This document shows, piece by piece, positions 59,390 to 64,000 of a stretch of DNA of 64,000 bases. The stretch is from Ampullaceana balthica (Eukaryota; Mollusca; Gastropoda; Lymnaeidae), in assembly GCA_944989445.1 (NCBI GenBank), contig CALYLW010000124.1:675001-739000 (forward strand), in the 5' to 3' direction. Within the stretch, counting starts at the first letter, position 1, and each line of letters begins with the position of its first letter. Under the pieces are notes generated by a model. The model was not told where the DNA came from and did not search any database. It saw only the letters and a list, made by a program, of their open reading frames with translations. Position numbers and translations under genes: made by a program.

Positions 59390-59828
59390 ACCCCGTAAAA
59401 ACAACGTTTTTTACTATAAATCTCTTATATATGAGACATTTAACTAAAATTGTTGATTATGTTCAATATAATACGCATCGGGCGACAAACATTTACAGAC
59501 CAAATGTGACTAAACATCCTTGCTGTTAAACACGGGGATGTGGTCATCGATGGCTGGGGTGAACTCCGGGGCACATGGATGTCAACAATAGCAGACGGAT
59601 ACAGATGCTATATAGAGATAAACTAAAAAGTCATTAATTTAATTACGGTACATTCGATCGATCTGAAATTTTGATACAATGCATAATTAGGTGGCACAGG
59701 TCTATGTGCCAAATTTCAGCTCGATAACATCACGGGAAGTGGTTTATGTTTTACTTTTGTTTTTCCACCCGCCCGACCAAGACAGAGATCACGACAGAGA
59801 CGACGGTGAAGTTTACATTAGGGATTTA
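59390..59828 (+). mobile_element. AAATCYCTTATA element, CCCTTATAT subfamily
   Basis: Starts AACCCCGTAAAAACAACGTT and ATAAATCTCTTATATATGAG, and ends AAGTTTACATTAGGGATTTA. Core GTACATTCGATCGATCTGAA. The frame at 59691-59879 overlaps it and is not a gene. Confidence 0.7.
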
Positions 59829-60097
59829 AAAAGATTGGGCGTGTGGTACGATGACATAATCAGAACTATGAAATACTGAGCTTAACTTAATTGCCAATTA
59901 AAATAGTGGTTAAAGGTAATCGGATTTTATTATTAGTCTATATTTATTCTCAATAAATCTCTATAATATACTAAATACAGTTGAACTAAGATATATAAAA
60001 ACCTCTTGTTAGAAGTAAGCGATGTTAAGTTAATGTATTTAATAACATTGAGTATTCAGTGAAGTTTTTTTCCTTCTACAATTTTTGGTAGACATGC

Positions 60098-60215
60098 TAG
60101 TATGGATGGATGGATGAATGGATGGATGGATGGGTGAGTGGATGGGGGGATGGATGGATGGATGAATGGACGGGTGAGTGGATGGGTGAGTGGATTGGTG
60201 GATGGATGGATGGAC
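60098..60215. repeat. (GGAT)n microsatellite with GGGTGAGT variants
   Basis: Units of GATG with GAGTGGATGG interruptions. Its minus strand gives HPSIHPSI frames, which are artefacts. Confidence 0.97.
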
Positions 60216-61011
60216 GACGGACGGATAACTGCTTGCGCAGGAGTGTTCTCGGTTATTAAATGATAAACGGGAGACAACCTCAGAATACATAGTAAGTACA
60301 ATTTTGTACTGATTAATTTTCCTGATTTCTTAAAAAATGTTGAACTTTTCACCATCTTGCTTTAAGCCAGCAGTTAATAATATAGATTATAGATATTTGT
60401 TGAATTCACTAAATAAGCATCAGACTTATCTGATTGGTTTTCTACAGTTATTTTATATTATTAAAAAATAATTATATTTACCACAGCCGTCCGATATGAA
60501 TATGATGTATCACGGTGAAACGTAAGGTTCAGAATAAGTTTACAATGTTGATGGCTCAGATTGACACCTCTACTGTCGGAAGAGTTGGCTGTAATTTAAT
60601 GTATAAATGTAATGGGGCCTACAGTACCTGACCTCCAAGATGTTCTTTTTCGGAGATATATTGTGTCCAGGGTTAGCGAGCGTTGGGGATTTTCAACTTA
60701 TCTTGAGCAGAGTTTAACAACATTTTGGGGAACCCTTTATTTGACCTCGCAAACATCCAAGAGCATATACTGTTATATAGAAATATGTATAACAGATATA
60801 TATTTAAAATATTTAATTCGCATGACAGTCCTGTGGTTATATCGATATGTGAAGGATTTTTTGTGCAAACAAAATTTGTTGGTCTTAATTAAACACCCAA
60901 CGTCTTCAGGCAATCCCCACCTCAACCACACAAAAAATATCAATCTAGTTTTAAACAATACTAACAGCTAAAGTAATGATATTCCTTCGGTAAACTATGC
61001 TCAGTATCTCT
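60216..61011. other. AT-rich intergenic DNA
   Basis: No supported gene. The frame at 60612-60971 has no family feature. Confidence 0.4.
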
Positions 61012-61014
61012 AAA

Positions 61015-62644
61015 GGGGCCGTCCATAAATGACGTCACGCACCTAGGGGGGAGGGGGTCACACTTTTGTGACGATGCGTGACGAGGGGGAGGGAGGGGGG
61101 TTGAAGAAATGTGACGTCACTTCAAAAGGATAACTTGAAATAAAACTTCCGCTGAAATATTTGGTCGCTTACAATTTATTTAATGACTTTTTTAAAAATA
61201 AAATCAGTGCTTCTCAATGTCCCGGTCGGTAGGCCATCAGACGCTGGTTGGCGTAAGCTATCAAGACATGAAAATTAAATCTAATTATAATCCTTACGTT
61301 TGAGAATCCACAAGATAACATATGAAATTGTTACACTGCGTCGTTTAATGTTGACATCAAAGCATTTGTGATGTAACCGCAGCTCCGTTTGGTTCTCTCA
61401 TGGACTTATTTGCCCGTTACGCCAAAATATACAAGTTTATGTGTGCGTTTACACAACCCCCAGACTCTAGGTCCTGCTCACATGACTCGGGGATTTGGGG
61501 GAGCGTCGTTAGCGAAAATGCTACTGGTGAGTTTTACAAGCATGAAAATTGTCTTAAAATGATCTGAATAGGATTATGTGTAGATATTTTAAGTCAAAAC
61601 GATACGGAATATCCTTTTTCTTTAAACGGGGAAGGGGGGGGGAGGAAATCTATTTGAAAGAAATAAAAACGTTTTAAGTTTGATATAATTGTTCGATGGG
61701 TTTTTGGTCAAACGCCCCTGGCCATTCTGGTCTTCTAGATATAATGGTAAATGAGCCCATTTAAAATTAGTCAAGTATTCATTAACTTTATTGAATGCAT
61801 CTAATTCTTGACATTGCAATTAGAGAGGAGCACAAAACAACTTTTCTTCTTAGCTCAGTTTTTAAGGCATTAATTTTAAATATCACAGAAATGATGCGTG
61901 ATACAGACAAGTCATGTGGATTAAGATTATTGTCACTCGTGTCAATATAAATGAAAGTAGGGTAGATTTAGGTGTCTTCGTATAGTACGTAGGTAAGAAA
62001 TCTACATAGTTGCCAAATTTTTAAAAAAATGCATTTTCTGGAAGAAACCGGTTCAATATGGGCATGTGTTCCAAGCGTACATGTATACATGACGTATTTT
62101 AATATATCTAGTGGATTGTAGTGGATGTTTTATGTCCCAAATGAGTGTGCATTACCCCCTAGATCTCCCTTTTTGACCCCAGATGAGGTTATTTACCTCT
62201 GTTCGCCGACCTGTCTCTTACGGGATGCCGTCAGTCAATTGAGGGACTTTTAAAAAAATACATTTTAAAATGTTTATTTTTAAATAATTTATTTTTCTAA
62301 ACAAAGACGTTAACCGTGATGATTAATAGTCAATGTTTAATTTGTATGCATTAAAATAAAATATATTCTAAGGATGTTAACACAGTTCGTTTTCTGAAGG
62401 CCAGTTAAACGTTTCTAAAAAATGCTTCACGCGAGTTACGATATTACAATGTAGATCTTCACTAAATAAATAATTAATACATAAAGGACAATAAAAGTGA
62501 TTTGAAACATACTTTTTTTTTGGGGTCAAAGATGTGTGACGTATTTTTAGACGTTTAGAAGTTTTTGTGACGACGCGTGACGAGGGGGAGGGAGGGGGTC
62601 AAAAATCGGAAAAAAATCGCGTGACGTCATTTATGGACGGCCCC
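61015..62644. mobile_element. 1.6-kb GGGGCCGTCCATAAAT element
   Basis: Termini GGGGCCGTCCATAAATGACG (then TCACGC) and GCGTGACGTCATTTATGGAC (then GGCCCC) are perfect inverse repeats over about 26 bp. They are flanked by AAA (61012-61014, 62645-62647). Just inside both ends is a G-rich GACGAGGGGGAGGGAGGGGG motif. No transposase was recognised, and a hAT MITE fragment is inside. Superfamily unassigned. Confidence 0.85.
61207..61340. mobile_element. fragment of the CAGTGCTTCTCAA hAT MITE
   Basis: CAGTGCTTCTCAATG, TATCAAGA and AATTATAATCC follow the order of the intact MITE at 16309. The right end is not found. Confidence 0.5.
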
Positions 62645-62647
62645 AAA

Positions 62648-63292
62648 TGGTATCACTGTATCACTCAAGTTTTGACTGTACCTCTGAATTTTACCATTAT
62701 ACCATTTAATTTACCGATGAATTATTCAAATGTATCACATATGTTTTGACTGTACCAGTTCATAACACACGCCGCCCGCTAGTGATAGGTCTGTCGTAGA
62801 AATGTTTCCTTGTGAAAACAAAACACGAGCCCTCACCCCCTAAGACCTGGTCTCGTTTCTCCCTGGAGGGTTACGAGATTTAAGGGTCTGATCTTAACCT
62901 ACTTTTAGCAAGGAACAAAGCCAAAACCAGCTGCCATTGATAACCTTGATATTTCAAAGAAATAGGTTAACAAGACAGCGTGCGTGTTTTGTTTTATTTT
63001 ATTTTTTTCGAATCTTCACCCATCCATTTCGTACCCCACACTCTGGTTCAAAGTAAACTGACGTCTTCCAATAGATTTGACCAAGATTAATCTTGTGTTC
63101 ACACTTTTTTACTGTCTTTGGAATAGATTTTTAAAGTATGCTTAATAGCAACATTAACCCATAAAGGACAGTGAAAGTATACAAGTTTACATTCAAATTG
63201 TTATAGTTATACACAAAATGTCAACCAGCAAAAAAAAATCAAATAGAAATTGTCCCTCTCTGAATAATTCAGGGAAGTACATATAGCATCAT
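62648..63292. other. AT-rich intergenic DNA
   Basis: No gene recognised. Confidence 0.45.
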
Positions 63293-64000
63293 AACTATCT
63301 TCTCTTCTATATATAGAAATACAAGTTTCTCTGCTTGTCGTATTTGCCTTACAAAACCATTCATCCGATCGCCATATAACTTCGGGATGTTAATGAGAGA
63401 CACTCTCATGAGTAGCAAAATTTCTGTTTAAATTGCTACTGATTGGGGGCCGAGTGCCCTAATCTTTTTTTCCGTAAGCGATTTGATTGAAATCAACATT
63501 TGTTTAAGATTAACATCTTGCACCAATTGGGATCGATGGTCCTCAAAGTCGTTTTCTTATATTAGCTTTAAAAATATATTCGTTTATTCAGCCGATCGCT
63601 ATGAAACTTTGAGAGGTTGTTGAGTGCGCTCCCACGAAGGTTTCTGGCATTATTATTTTTTTCTTACTTCTGAGACCGTTAGAACGTGCTTGTGTTGTAT
63701 AAAAGTTTGTATTTATCTATTCGTCTGTGACCAATAACATATCTTTATTGACTTTAGAGTCAGGGATCTTTGTGTATATTTATTTTTCCATACCAAATAA
63801 TAGGAATGCCAAGTCCTTTCCTGTTACAGATTTTGAACCATGTTAAGAAATAGTTCATCTTAAAGGATTTTTGCTGCTTGTGTCTATTACCTAATAAATA
63901 CTTACAGTTTGTAGAGATTAACACGAGATTCCCTCCCACAAAAAGCATTAATTGGTTGTTGTGTTTGTGTTATTTTGTTTTAGTTCATTTTCCAACACAG
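63293..64000 (+). mobile_element. Helitron-like element, 5' part, running off the window
   Basis: ATCTTCTCTTCTATATATAG followed by AAATACAAGTTTCTCTGC is a typical Helitron 5' start (A-TC...TATATA). Two related internal blocks have CATTCATCCGATCGCCATAT and ATTCAGCCGATCGCTATGAA (63359, 63588). The 63508-63560 part matches the element ending at 58838. No coding in view. Confidence 0.45.

Noticed and set aside
60039..60355. His-Pro-Ser-Ile repeat protein on the minus strand
   Set aside because: Translation of the (GGAT)n microsatellite.

Overview
The window is animal nuclear DNA: AT-rich, intron-bearing and gene-poor, with many transposons, microsatellites and minisatellites. The two clear genes are rhodopsin-like receptors of a kind familiar from lophotrochozoans. 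Together with an RTE-type LINE and the abundance of Helitron-like and hAT elements, this suggests a mollusc, probably a gastropod. That assignment is inference from family resemblance, not a database match.

Genes. Two intact paralogous class A GPCRs lie on the + strand at 6449-7564 and 33305-34435. Each has its whole coding sequence in one exon. Each has an AG splice-acceptor-like sequence directly before the ATG. They share an almost identical intracellular loop 3 and the same C-terminal ETLL. Two further short stretches look like last coding exons of unidentified genes: 369-689 (- strand) and 9789-9991 (+ strand). No functional RNA gene was found.

Transposons, left to right. A 3.1-kb RTE-type LINE (1554-4636, minus) sits inside a Helitron-like repeat with a 13-bp target duplication. 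It is broken by a frameshift, stops and a lost catalytic Asp. A second LINE tail follows at 4880-5287, then a ~960-bp palindrome (5288-6250) about 200 bp before the first receptor. A 2.6-kb hAT-like element (15558-18189) carries other elements inside it, including a MITE whose empty site is seen nearby. More hAT-like elements with 8-bp duplications lie at 20166, 23323, 26757, 31094, 36053, 40586 and 56323. A pogo/Tigger remnant is at 42776-43946, a degenerate non-LTR retrotransposon at 47995-48966, and a zinc-finger element remnant at 53101-54200. Helitron-like elements occur at 832, 1175, 27432, 27911, 54881, 56079, 58020 and 63293. The pair at 27.4-28.4 kb carries tRNA-Val-like sequences.

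Tandem repeats. There are about ten unrelated minisatellites. The largest is a 34-bp unit repeated 72 times without a length change (50241-52688). There are long (GA)n, (TA)n, (TTG)n and (GGAT)n tracts. Most short open frames elsewhere are simple-sequence artefacts or lie inside repeats.

How it fits together. The receptors look like a local gene duplication, since pushed about 26 kb apart by repeat insertion. The rest reads as layered transposon debris whose insertion order can partly be reconstructed from target duplications and empty sites.
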